A DNA stretch of 64,000 nucleotides from VXRJ01 sp964636705. Its GTDB lineage: Bacteria > Acidobacteriota > Vicinamibacteria > Vicinamibacterales > UBA8438. Shown piece by piece: positions 46,912-54,401 of the stretch (the first letter of the stretch is position 1; each line of letters opens with the position of its first letter). The position numbers were made by a program, and so were the translations under genes. Under the pieces are notes generated by a model. The model was given only the letters and a program-made list of their open reading frames with translations. It was not told where the DNA came from and did no database searches. The stretch lies in assembly GCA_964636705.1 (NCBI GenBank), contig CAZWUJ010000020.1, positions 6,677 to 70,676 on the forward strand, read 5' to 3'.

Positions 46912-47754
46912 GTGAGTTCAAGTCGGCCTTCCGACCTTCCCGATTTCCGCAAGCCGCCTTTGGCGGAAGTTGTTCTGTCTCTACAGTTCCAGGCACTTCT
47001 TGGCTTGACGACCGCTCATGTCGGCCTGCTGTGGCAGAGGTACCGTGACCGGTTGCCGGAGATCGAAGAGCGAGCTCCGTTGCCGCCGGTGACCGAGGGC
47101 TTCGCTCTGCCCTCGCCGCCGCGGGCTGAAGTGTCCTTCGAAGACAAGCCGCCAACGCCACGCGTCTGGTTCGTGAACGAGGAGAAAACGGAGCTCCTGC
47201 AGGTGCAGCAGGATCGCTTCATCCACAATTGGCGCAAGGTGGGCGAGGGGGATGCCTATCCGCGGTACGAGCGGATCCGAGACCGGTTCAGAGAAGAGGT
47301 GCTGGCGTTCGAGGAGTTCCTCAAGGCGGAACATCTTGGTGAGCTGGCGGTCAACCAGTGCGAAGTAACCTACGTCAATCACGTCGAACGTGCGGGTGAA
47401 TGGCAGCACCACGGGGAAATCGAGAGGGTCCTGAAGAACTGGACGCCCCTGCCGGCGCCTGCATTCCTGCCGGTGCCGGAGGACGCCACGTTGCGCTGGC
47501 GCTATCGGATCACCGGCGAGAACGGGCCGGTTGGCAGGTTGTACGTGGCGGTGCAGCCCTCTTGGAGCGTTGCGGACAAGAGACCCGTGTGGGTCATGAA
47601 CCTGATGGCGCGAGGCGCCCCAATAGGGCCAGGAATCCGAGGCGCGTTCGAGTTCTTCGACCTGGGGCGTGAGTGGGTGGTTCGCGGATTTGCGGACCTG
47701 ACTACGGATTCGCTGCAACATCGTTGGGAGAGAGTGGATGCCAAGTCTGGTTGA
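46912..47754 (+). CDS. TIGR04255-family protein
   Basis: A 280-residue protein of the sporadically distributed TIGR04255 family, recognised by FRKPPLAEVVLSLQFQAL near the start, then the loop HVGLLWQRYRDRLPEIEE and PLPPVTEGFALP, and by the acidic/aromatic body with VNQCEVTYVNHV and the C-terminal FFDLGREWVVRGFADLTT. Function unknown; the patchy distribution suggests horizontal transfer. GTG start at 46912. It overlaps the next gene by 17 bases, and a third short gene follows four bases after that, making a compact module. Confidence 0.75.
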   Translation: MSSSRPSDLPDFRKPPLAEVVLSLQFQALLGLTTAHVGLLWQRYRDRLPEIEERAPLPPVTEGFALPSPPRAEVSFEDKPPTPRVWFVNEEKTELLQVQQDRFIHNWRKVGEGDAYPRYERIRDRFREEVLAFEEFLKAEHLGELAVNQCEVTYVNHVERAGEWQHHGEIERVLKNWTPLPAPAFLPVPEDATLRWRYRITGENGPVGRLYVAVQPSWSVADKRPVWVMNLMARGAPIGPGIRGAFEFFDLGREWVVRGFADLTTDSLQHRWERVDAKSG

Positions 47755-48277
47755 TGCGGTTCAGAGCGGGCAGGGCGACTTGGTCGGCAGCACCCTGCTG
47801 GGTCCGTCGACCGTCGCCACCGTGGTGTTTCCGTATGCGTTGGCGGATGCTTCCGTCAGGGCGACGCCGCAACCCCCTGTGCGACCAGTGCCGAAGATCG
47901 CAATTCGGTCACCGAGTGTCGCTCTGCCGGAGCAGTTCCGGCGTGCTGTCTATCGGGCAATCGAACTACGGCAGCTTCCCAAGGGCTGGAACTCGTACGG
48001 GGCGGAGCCGGTCTCGGATGCCGCATTTGTACGAACAGTGACGTTCTTGTGCGAATACGTGGTTGCGGGTGTCCCCGGGCCATCCCTCGTCCCCACGGTC
48101 CGTGGGGGATTGCAGATCGAGTGGCACCGGTGCGGAGTTGACATCGAAGTGGAAGTCAATCCCGAGGGTTCGGTGTTCTGGTGTGCTGCGGACCGACGTA
48201 CCGGCGAGGAGGTTGAAGCGAGTTTGGCCGGTGACGATGAGTCGGTCCGCGATTGGCTGCTGCGGGCCGCGGGCTGA
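47738..48277 (+). CDS. Hypothetical protein, partner of the TIGR04255 protein
   Basis: A 179-residue hydrophilic protein. It contains LPKGWNSYGAEPVSDAAFV, then VPTVRGGLQIEWHRCGVDIE, a pattern I have seen in uncharacterised proteins encoded beside TIGR04255 genes. It has no signal peptide or membrane segment. The gene starts inside the upstream gene (17-base overlap), so translation is coupled. Function unknown. Confidence 0.7.
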   Translation: MPSLVDAVQSGQGDLVGSTLLGPSTVATVVFPYALADASVRATPQPPVRPVPKIAIRSPSVALPEQFRRAVYRAIELRQLPKGWNSYGAEPVSDAAFVRTVTFLCEYVVAGVPGPSLVPTVRGGLQIEWHRCGVDIEVEVNPEGSVFWCAADRRTGEEVEASLAGDDESVRDWLLRAAG

Positions 48278-48280
48278 CTC

Positions 48281-48691
48281 GTGACGTCTCCGGACGAATG
48301 CCGACGGACGTTCCCCGACGATCCACAGACAGCCGACGACGTTCGTCTGCTGCGGAGAGTGCCGCCTTGGCACTTCGTGCCCGACGACAACCGAGGCAGT
48401 TTGCGCCCGTCGTCCGCCGCTTTCGAGGACGATAGGGACGGTCATCCCATGTCCGTCTATCGCCAGAACGTGATCGAGCAAGATGGCGGCGAACCGAGTC
48501 GGGTGCTGGAGAATCATCAGGACTTCGCCTTGGTCTCGATCGCGGCGGGTCAGGTACGTTCCAAGGCGCAGACGGTTCACCCCGTTCCTGTTCCCGAGGA
48601 GCCGTCGCACACCGTGGTGTGTGGCCCGAAGCCAAAGTCCACGAGGAAGTGGTTTGCGCGCCATGCAGAGTGGGTCGTGGAACCACCATGA
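48281..48691 (+). CDS. Hypothetical protein, third gene of the TIGR04255 module
   Basis: A 136-residue soluble protein starting with GTG four bases after the previous stop. Visible segments are VRLLRRVPPWHFVPDD, RPSSAAFEDDRDGHPMSVYR and EEPSHTVVCGPKPKSTRKW. Short proteins with this order of segments accompany TIGR04255 genes elsewhere, as far as I recall. Function unknown; the His-containing SHTVV/HPMSV segments could bind metal, but this is speculation. Confidence 0.65.
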   Translation: MTSPDECRRTFPDDPQTADDVRLLRRVPPWHFVPDDNRGSLRPSSAAFEDDRDGHPMSVYRQNVIEQDGGEPSRVLENHQDFALVSIAAGQVRSKAQTVHPVPVPEEPSHTVVCGPKPKSTRKWFARHAEWVVEPP

Positions 48692-48757
48692 ACTTAGCTT
48701 CAGATCCATGTCACCGAAGAGAGCCCGTACAGTCCCGTCTGGGCCGTCCTCGGCTGG

Positions 48758-49048
48758 GTGATGATGCTGCCATTGGCGCTGGGTATCGCGTTCGGGTACC
48801 GGCGCAAGAAGGATGCCGAGAGCGGCGGTGGCGCGGTCACACGCGAGTTCCTCGCGGCCAACACGCACTTCTACGGCGGCTTGTTCCTCGGCATCATCTT
48901 CCTCTGGAACTGGTTCAACCAGCTCAGCCCCGGATTCAGCGCGGTAGGCGCCGATACCATCGGTCTCGTGTGGATAATCTTGGACGCCGGCCTGCCCCTG
49001 TTGTGGGGCACGATGGGGGTGTTTCTGCTGCGCGGCGGCGGGGAGTAG
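48758..49048 (+). CDS. Small membrane protein, probably 5'-truncated
   Basis: A 96-residue protein with three hydrophobic segments (MMLPLALGIAFGY, FYGGLFLGIIFLWNWF, IGLVWIILDAGLPLLWGTMG). The same frame is open and looks coding upstream to 48698 (ESPYSPVWAVLGW) but has no start codon before a TAG at 48695, which suggests the original 5' end was lost, perhaps when the TIGR04255 module arrived. If it is translated, the GTG at 48758 must be used. Its 3' end is duplicated at 46735-46806. Function unknown. Confidence 0.55.
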   Translation: MMMLPLALGIAFGYRRKKDAESGGGAVTREFLAANTHFYGGLFLGIIFLWNWFNQLSPGFSAVGADTIGLVWIILDAGLPLLWGTMGVFLLRGGGE

Positions 49049-49053
49049 TCCGC
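48982..49053 (+). repeat. Diverged direct repeat, right copy
   Basis: This is the partner of 46735-46806; the best 43 bases are 49011-49053. It is the 3' end of the small membrane-protein gene and is probably the original, because here the repeat continues a hydrophobic reading frame. Copies are about 2.25 kb apart in direct orientation. Confidence 0.6.
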
Positions 49054-49108
49054 GCCGCAGGATCTTTCCGACGCCGAGCCGCTCCGGCCCGCCCGGAATA
49101 CGCAACGG

Positions 49109-49114
49109 TATAAT
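49109..49114 (+). promoter_or_regulatory. Perfect -10 box upstream of the START-like/SMT operon
   Basis: TATAAT stands out in very GC-rich surroundings, 41 bases before the ATG at 49156. The region 17 bases upstream (GGCCCG) does not resemble a -35 box, so it may need an activator or an extended contact. It would drive the START-like and sterol methyltransferase genes. Confidence 0.45.
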
Positions 49115-49155
49115 CGCCGTGCGAGGCAACACCCGTTCAAAAGGGGTTCCGGACG

Positions 49156-50022
49156 ATGCAGGACCACCACGCCGATAGACAGGCGCGGGGCCGCCGCGTG
49201 CTGGCGGTGGCACTGGCGACGGCCACCGCCGGGGCCAGTCTGCTCGCGGCGGAACTGCACGAGGAAACGATCGCGGCGTGGGACCGGTATATCGCGGCCA
49301 CGGAACAGCGCGTAGAAGCCGAGTTGAATGACGGCGAACGCTTCCTGCTGATGGATTTCCGAGAAGACGGTGACCGGCTGCGCGGGGAGGTGCTGGCCGG
49401 CGGAGCCGTCGTCGAGCGCCTGGAGACGCGCGACGGGCAGGGCGACCGGATCGACGTGCCGCGCGGCACCATTCAGCACTGGCTGGGCGCCATCCTGATA
49501 CCGAACGCGGAATTGAACGACGTGCTCGACGGCCTGCAGTACGACATTCCGCCGCACGAGCTGCAGGAGGAGACCGTTCTCGACTCGCGCGTCCTCTCGC
49601 GCGATGGCGACAGGATCGAGCTCTATACGAGGGTGCTGCTCGACGCACCGATGGCGTCGGCGCAGTTCAACCTGAACCAGGCGGTGGAATACGTGCGTCT
49701 GGGCGGCGGCCGGGCCTGGAGCTGGGTGGAGGGGACCCGGATCGCCGAGCTCGAGGATCCCGGCACTCCGAACGAGCGCGAGAAGCCGATTGGCAACGAC
49801 AGCGGCTACCTGTGGCGGTTGAAGTTGTGGTATCGCTACGTGCAGGTCGATGGCGGCGTGCTGATCGAATGTGAGCAGGTGACCCTGAGCCGGGGCATTC
49901 CTCGCCTTGCCCGCTGGTTTCTTGGGCCGATCATAAACGGGGCGCCGCGTTCCGCGATGGAAGACACCCTGCACGCGTTCGTCGAGCATCTGGGATCGGC
50001 CGCGCCGGCCGGCGGAGGCTGA
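49156..50022 (+). CDS. START-like (SRPBCC-type) exported lipid-binding protein
   Basis: A 288-residue protein with an N-terminal hydrophobic export signal (RVLAVALATATAGASLLAAE). The C-terminal half has GYLWRLKLWYRYVQVDGGVL, then ECEQVTLSRGIPRLARW and a final helix AMEDTLHAFVEHLG. This order of strand, ligand-pocket loop and C-terminal helix is typical of START/SRPBCC domains, which bind hydrophobic ligands such as sterols or phospholipids. I recall similar conserved proteins in Acidobacteria. It is 20 bases upstream of the sterol methyltransferase gene, in the same operon, which makes a lipid-carrier role attractive. Fold assignment is by pattern only. Confidence 0.65.
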   Translation: MQDHHADRQARGRRVLAVALATATAGASLLAAELHEETIAAWDRYIAATEQRVEAELNDGERFLLMDFREDGDRLRGEVLAGGAVVERLETRDGQGDRIDVPRGTIQHWLGAILIPNAELNDVLDGLQYDIPPHELQEETVLDSRVLSRDGDRIELYTRVLLDAPMASAQFNLNQAVEYVRLGGGRAWSWVEGTRIAELEDPGTPNEREKPIGNDSGYLWRLKLWYRYVQVDGGVLIECEQVTLSRGIPRLARWFLGPIINGAPRSAMEDTLHAFVEHLGSAAPAGGG

Positions 50023-50042
50023 TCGCGCGTGCCGTCCCGGCC

Positions 50043-51095
50043 ATGAAGGGCACCAGGCAAGTCCGCGAACTGTCCGAGGCGTTGAGAGCCGCGTTCGACG
50101 GATCGAACGTCGCGCACCGAGTGCAGGACTTCGAGGGATGGACCGACCGGGTGTCCGACCAGGATTCCGCCGGGGGGTACGACCACACGCGGACCGTCGG
50201 GGAGTACTACGACCTTTGTACCGAGTTCATGGTCTGGGGTTGGGGAGAATCCCTGCACTTCGCGCCGCTGTTTTCTGGCGAGAGTCTGGAGGACTCCAAG
50301 ATCCGGCACCAGAGACACATGATCTCCAGGCTCGAATTGCGTCAGGGCATGACGGTCGTGGATGTCGGCTGTGGGATCGGCGGTCCGATGCGCCGCGTTG
50401 CCCGCGAGTCCGGTGTCCGTGTTGTCGGGATCAACGTCAGCGAAGTCCAGTGCAACACCGCCCGGCGGATGAATGCCGCCGCGGGGCTGACTGACCAGAC
50501 GGACTGCCTCCGTTGCAGTTTCATGGACATGAGCACGATCGCGGATCAGACCTTCGACCGGGGCTACGCGATCGAATCAACCTGCCATGCGCCCGACAAG
50601 GCTGGCGCGTTCGCCGAAATCTACCGGGTCCTGAAGCCCGGCGCCCTCTTCTGGGGTCAGGAAATGTGCATGACCGACCTGTACGACCCTGGGCGCGACC
50701 GGCACCGCGCCATCAAGCGGGAGCTCAGGCACGGCATCGCACTCAAGGACATTGCGACGTGCAGGGAGGTGAACCGGGCGCTCGAAACGGCGGGATTCGA
50801 AGTCGTGGAGGGTGAAGACCTCGCTGCCCGGCAGAGCGGCTCGGGCACGTCGTGGTATCAGCCCATGGACACCCGGCGCGGGCTGCCGGGCGGCGCCTTC
50901 CGCCGGATTCCGATGGGCCGCAGGGCGACGCGGTGGGGAATCAGGATGGCCGAGCTGTTCGGTGTGTTTCCGAAAGGCTCGGCGGAGGTGGTCGCGCTGC
51001 TGGATCGGACCGCGAATGCCTATGTCGCGGGGGGCAGGGCGGGGATCTTCACGCCGCTCTACTGTTTCCTGGCGCGCCGGCCGCTGTCGGGTTAG
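50043..51095 (+). CDS. Sterol C-24 methyltransferase homologue (ERG6/SMT family)
   Basis: A 350-residue SAM-dependent methyltransferase strikingly like yeast Erg6. Residues 55-76 (YYDLCTEFMVWGWGESLHF) match SMT region I that contacts the sterol. SAM motif I is VVDVGCGIGGPMRR (105-118). YAIESTCHAPDKAGAFAEIY (175-194) matches the YAIEATCHAP motif of Erg6. The C-terminal FPKGSAEVVALLDRTANAY and VAGGRAGIFTPLYCFLARRP match the Sterol_MT_C domain end to end. Erg6 adds a methyl group to carbon 24 of the sterol side chain. No frameshift or missing motif is seen. Bacterial SMTs have been reported from metagenomes but are rare. Neighbouring START-like, Rieske and P450 genes fit a sterol substrate; a related prenyl lipid cannot be excluded. 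Confidence 0.88.
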   Translation: MKGTRQVRELSEALRAAFDGSNVAHRVQDFEGWTDRVSDQDSAGGYDHTRTVGEYYDLCTEFMVWGWGESLHFAPLFSGESLEDSKIRHQRHMISRLELRQGMTVVDVGCGIGGPMRRVARESGVRVVGINVSEVQCNTARRMNAAAGLTDQTDCLRCSFMDMSTIADQTFDRGYAIESTCHAPDKAGAFAEIYRVLKPGALFWGQEMCMTDLYDPGRDRHRAIKRELRHGIALKDIATCREVNRALETAGFEVVEGEDLAARQSGSGTSWYQPMDTRRGLPGGAFRRIPMGRRATRWGIRMAELFGVFPKGSAEVVALLDRTANAYVAGGRAGIFTPLYCFLARRPLSG

Positions 51096-51130
51096 CCCGT
51101 TCCCCTTGGGGCCCCGCCCCCGAGCGCCCG

Positions 51131-54100
51131 TCAACCGGAGGCGCCGCGGGCCAGTTCGTGCCGCCCCGAGGTCAGGCGCAGGTGGAGCGAGGAAAGCGCG
51201 GGTACCAGGAACATGACGATCGCCGTTGTGAAGAGGATGCCGCAGCCGATCGAGGCAGAGAATGGCACAAAGAACTGCGCCTGAATCGCGTCCTCGAGAA
51301 TCAGGGGGGTGAAGCCCAGGAAGGTCGTCAGGGAAGTCAGCATGATCGGGCGAAAGCGCCCCTTCGCGCCCTCGATGATCGCGGTTCGTACCGGAATGTC
51401 CTCCCTGAGCTTCCGATCGGTGAAATCTATCATCACCAGGGAGTCGTTCACCACCACGCCGGCGAGACCGAATATCCCGACAAAGGACTCCGCGCTCAGC
51501 GCCACCCCCAGGACCCAGTGTCCCAGGATCACGCCGATGAACCCGAACGGGATGATGGCCATGATGATGAACGGTTTGGTATAGGAGCGCAGCGGAATGG
51601 CCAGGAGCGCGAAGATCATGAGCAATGCGATCGCGAATCCGCGATAGAGACCGCCCAATGAGTCGAGCTGCTGCTGCTGTTCACCTCCGAAGGTGTACGT
51701 GAGTTCCGGGTTTTCGTCGATGAGTTGCGCCAGGATGGTGTTCTCCAGAATGTCATTGGCGGTCGCCGCGGAAACCACACTGGCATCCACATCAGCGGTA
51801 ACCGTGACAATGCGCTGGCCGTCCTGGCGCCGGATGGCCGGCGGTGATGTGCCCGAACTCAAGGAAGCCACACGGCTTACCGGCACGTCGGCGCCGGTTG
51901 GCGTACGGAGCCAATACCTCTCGACGTCGGTAATCGAGTTGCGCTGCTCCTCGGGCAGCCGCACGTAAACCCGAACTTCTTCACGTCCTCGCTGCACCCG
52001 GACGGCTTCCGCGCCGAAGAAGGCGGCTCGCGTCTGCCAGGCAAGATCGTCAAGCGTGAGGCCGAGGGTGCGCGCATCGGGACGCAATCCCACCTGAACT
52101 TCCGGGATACCGGGAGTGTGATCGGAGCGTATGTCGAAGACGCCTCCGACTCCGCCGAGGTCCGCGACGGCGGAATTCGCGATCGCGGTCAGGCGTTCCG
52201 GATCCGGGTGGGACAGCGCGGCCTCGACCGGGTTGCCCAGTGTGTAGATCTGGCTGATGAAGGTGACCGCGCGCACATGAGGCAGGACACCCACCTCCTC
52301 GCGCCATGCCTGCACGACTTCTCCCGAAGTGATGCGCCGTTGCTGCGCGCTCAGGAGCTTGAACTCGATGGTGGCGATGTTGGTTTCCGGGTTCAGGGTG
52401 GGCGAGGGGTTGAGGCCCCCGGTTTCGATCCGCGAACGCTGACCGACGACGACCGAAACGCCGGACAGCAGAGGAGGCGCATCCGCGGGCCGGCCTTCGG
52501 AAAGCCGCTCCACGGCCCGGCGACCGGCTGATTCCAGTTCCTGCGCCACTGCGTACGTCTGCTGAGTGGTCGTTCCGTCCGGCATCTCGAGGGTGGCGAT
52601 GGCGAAATCGCCTTCGACCTCGGTCGCGAAGGTGGACCGGACGATACCGGCCGGAACGAGGGAAACGCTCACGACGAGCAGCGCAACGGCTGCGGAGACC
52701 GTCACCCCGGGCCAGTCCGTCGCGAACTGGATTCCCCGATCCAGGGGCCCCTGCACAAAACGGTGCAACAGGGAATCGACACGACTCCGGATCCGGTTGA
52801 CGAATCGTTCCCCGCGCGTAGCGGGCGCCCAATCCGGACCGTGCACATGATGGGAGAGGTGGTTGGGCAGCACCAGCAGCGATTCGGCCAGCGAGATCAG
52901 CAGCGTGGCAATGACGACGATCGGCAGCGCCTTCCAGACCTCTCCGAAGCCCGCGGGTATGAAGAGCAGCGGAAGGAACGCCACGACGGTCGTCAGCACC
53001 GCGAAGATCAGTGGCACCTTGATTCGTCGCGCACCCCGGATCGCCGCAACAACCCCCGGCGTGCCGCGCATTCGTTCCAGGTGAATGTGCTCGGACACGA
53101 CGATCGCATCGTCCACGACGATTCCGATGGCAAGCACGAAAGCGAACAGCGACACCTCATGGAGCGGGATGTCGAACAGCATCATGGCGGCCAGGGCGCC
53201 GACCGCGGAAACGCCGAGACCGACGGCGACCCAAAACGCCAGCCGGATTTCGAGAAAAAGGCCCAGCGCGAGCAAGACCAGCAACAGCCCCAAGGATCCG
53301 TTCTTGAGGAGAATGAGGCCGCGCTCCACGAAGATCGAAGAGTCGTCGCTCCAGATATCGATGCCCACCCCGTCGGGGAGCGCGGGGGTCAACTCGTTCG
53401 CAACGTAGTCGCGAACAGCGCTCGCCACGTCCATCACCCTCTCGCCGTCGGCTCGCGAGACTTCGACGAACACGGCGGGGCGCCCCTCGTGCCGGACGAG
53501 CAAGCCGGAGTCCTCGAAGCCGTCGCGCACCTCGGCGATGTCACCTAGGCGCACCACCGTGCCGTCTTCGCGGCCGAGGATGACGATGTTCTCGAAATCC
53601 TGCTGATCGTAGCTCTGGCCGAGGGTCCGGATCCGCACCTGTGACTGCTCGGTATTGATGCTGCCCGCGGACAGATCCAGGGAACCGCGCCGAATCGTAC
53701 TGGCGACATCGGTCAGCGTGAGCCCCAAGGCTCGCAGCCGCTGCAGCGGCACCTCGATCGAGATTTCGTAGTTGCGCACACCGCTGGTCTCGACCTGGGA
53801 CACGTCCGGGAGCGAAGCGAGATCGTCCTCGATGCGGTAGGCGAGCTCTTTCAGCGACCGCTCGGAAACGTCGCCGTAGAGGACGAGACGCATCATGCTC
53901 TGGGCGTTGGTCATTTCCCGGATTTGGGGCCGCTCGGCTCCGCCCGGGAACGTCTGAATGCGCGCGACCGCCGCCTCTACTTCATCCCTCTTCGCGCCCA
54001 TGTCCGTCCCCGAATCGAATTCGACCCTGACGGACGCTATTCCCGGGGCCGCTACGGACCTGACCGCCTTCACGTCGGCCATTCCCCGGACCTCATCCTC

Positions 54101-54334
54101 GATCTTGACGACGATGGCCTCCTCGACCTCTTCGGGCGTTGCGCCGGGGAGCGCCACGGAGATTTCGAACTGGTTGAAGGGCACCGTGGGCCACGCTTCC
54201 TGCTCGAGGCCGGTCAGCGACACCAGGCCCACCGCGAGGATCCCGAACATCAACAGATTGGACGCGACACCGTTGCTCGCCATGTAGGCGATCGGTCCGC
54301 CGGGTTCGGCGTGGTTGCCTCCGTTGGAACTCAT
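51131..54334 (-). CDS. RND efflux pump inner-membrane subunit (HAE1/AcrB-like), third
   Basis: A 1067-residue twelve-helix RND pump. The N-terminal helix is YMASNGVASNLLMFGILAVG; TM4 carries AIGIVVDDAIVVSEHIHLER with the paired Asp; both porter domains are full length. ATG at 54334 is used; a TTG two codons upstream is possible. It is convergent with the sterol methyltransferase gene and lies just downstream of the GPP34-P450 gene on the same strand. The matching channel and adaptor are encoded divergently at 56549-59364, so together they make a complete tripartite system, with the P450 between. Confidence 0.92.
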   Translation of the reverse strand: MSSNGGNHAEPGGPIAYMASNGVASNLLMFGILAVGLVSLTGLEQEAWPTVPFNQFEISVALPGATPEEVEEAIVVKIEDEVRGMADVKAVRSVAAPGIASVRVEFDSGTDMGAKRDEVEAAVARIQTFPGGAERPQIREMTNAQSMMRLVLYGDVSERSLKELAYRIEDDLASLPDVSQVETSGVRNYEISIEVPLQRLRALGLTLTDVASTIRRGSLDLSAGSINTEQSQVRIRTLGQSYDQQDFENIVILGREDGTVVRLGDIAEVRDGFEDSGLLVRHEGRPAVFVEVSRADGERVMDVASAVRDYVANELTPALPDGVGIDIWSDDSSIFVERGLILLKNGSLGLLLVLLALGLFLEIRLAFWVAVGLGVSAVGALAAMMLFDIPLHEVSLFAFVLAIGIVVDDAIVVSEHIHLERMRGTPGVVAAIRGARRIKVPLIFAVLTTVVAFLPLLFIPAGFGEVWKALPIVVIATLLISLAESLLVLPNHLSHHVHGPDWAPATRGERFVNRIRSRVDSLLHRFVQGPLDRGIQFATDWPGVTVSAAVALLVVSVSLVPAGIVRSTFATEVEGDFAIATLEMPDGTTTQQTYAVAQELESAGRRAVERLSEGRPADAPPLLSGVSVVVGQRSRIETGGLNPSPTLNPETNIATIEFKLLSAQQRRITSGEVVQAWREEVGVLPHVRAVTFISQIYTLGNPVEAALSHPDPERLTAIANSAVADLGGVGGVFDIRSDHTPGIPEVQVGLRPDARTLGLTLDDLAWQTRAAFFGAEAVRVQRGREEVRVYVRLPEEQRNSITDVERYWLRTPTGADVPVSRVASLSSGTSPPAIRRQDGQRIVTVTADVDASVVSAATANDILENTILAQLIDENPELTYTFGGEQQQQLDSLGGLYRGFAIALLMIFALLAIPLRSYTKPFIIMAIIPFGFIGVILGHWVLGVALSAESFVGIFGLAGVVVNDSLVMIDFTDRKLREDIPVRTAIIEGAKGRFRPIMLTSLTTFLGFTPLILEDAIQAQFFVPFSASIGCGILFTTAIVMFLVPALSSLHLRLTSGRHELARGASG

Positions 54335-54401
54335 CGGCAAGGGTCGGAGCGGGTCTGGAAAGGCACTTGGGGGTCGGCTGCGCCGCTACGCGCTTCCGCG
54401 T

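Noticed and set aside
44749..49100. CRISPR array near the Cas3-like gene
   Set aside because: No regularly spaced short repeats were seen on reading; the only repeats are the two 43-base copies 2.25 kb apart.
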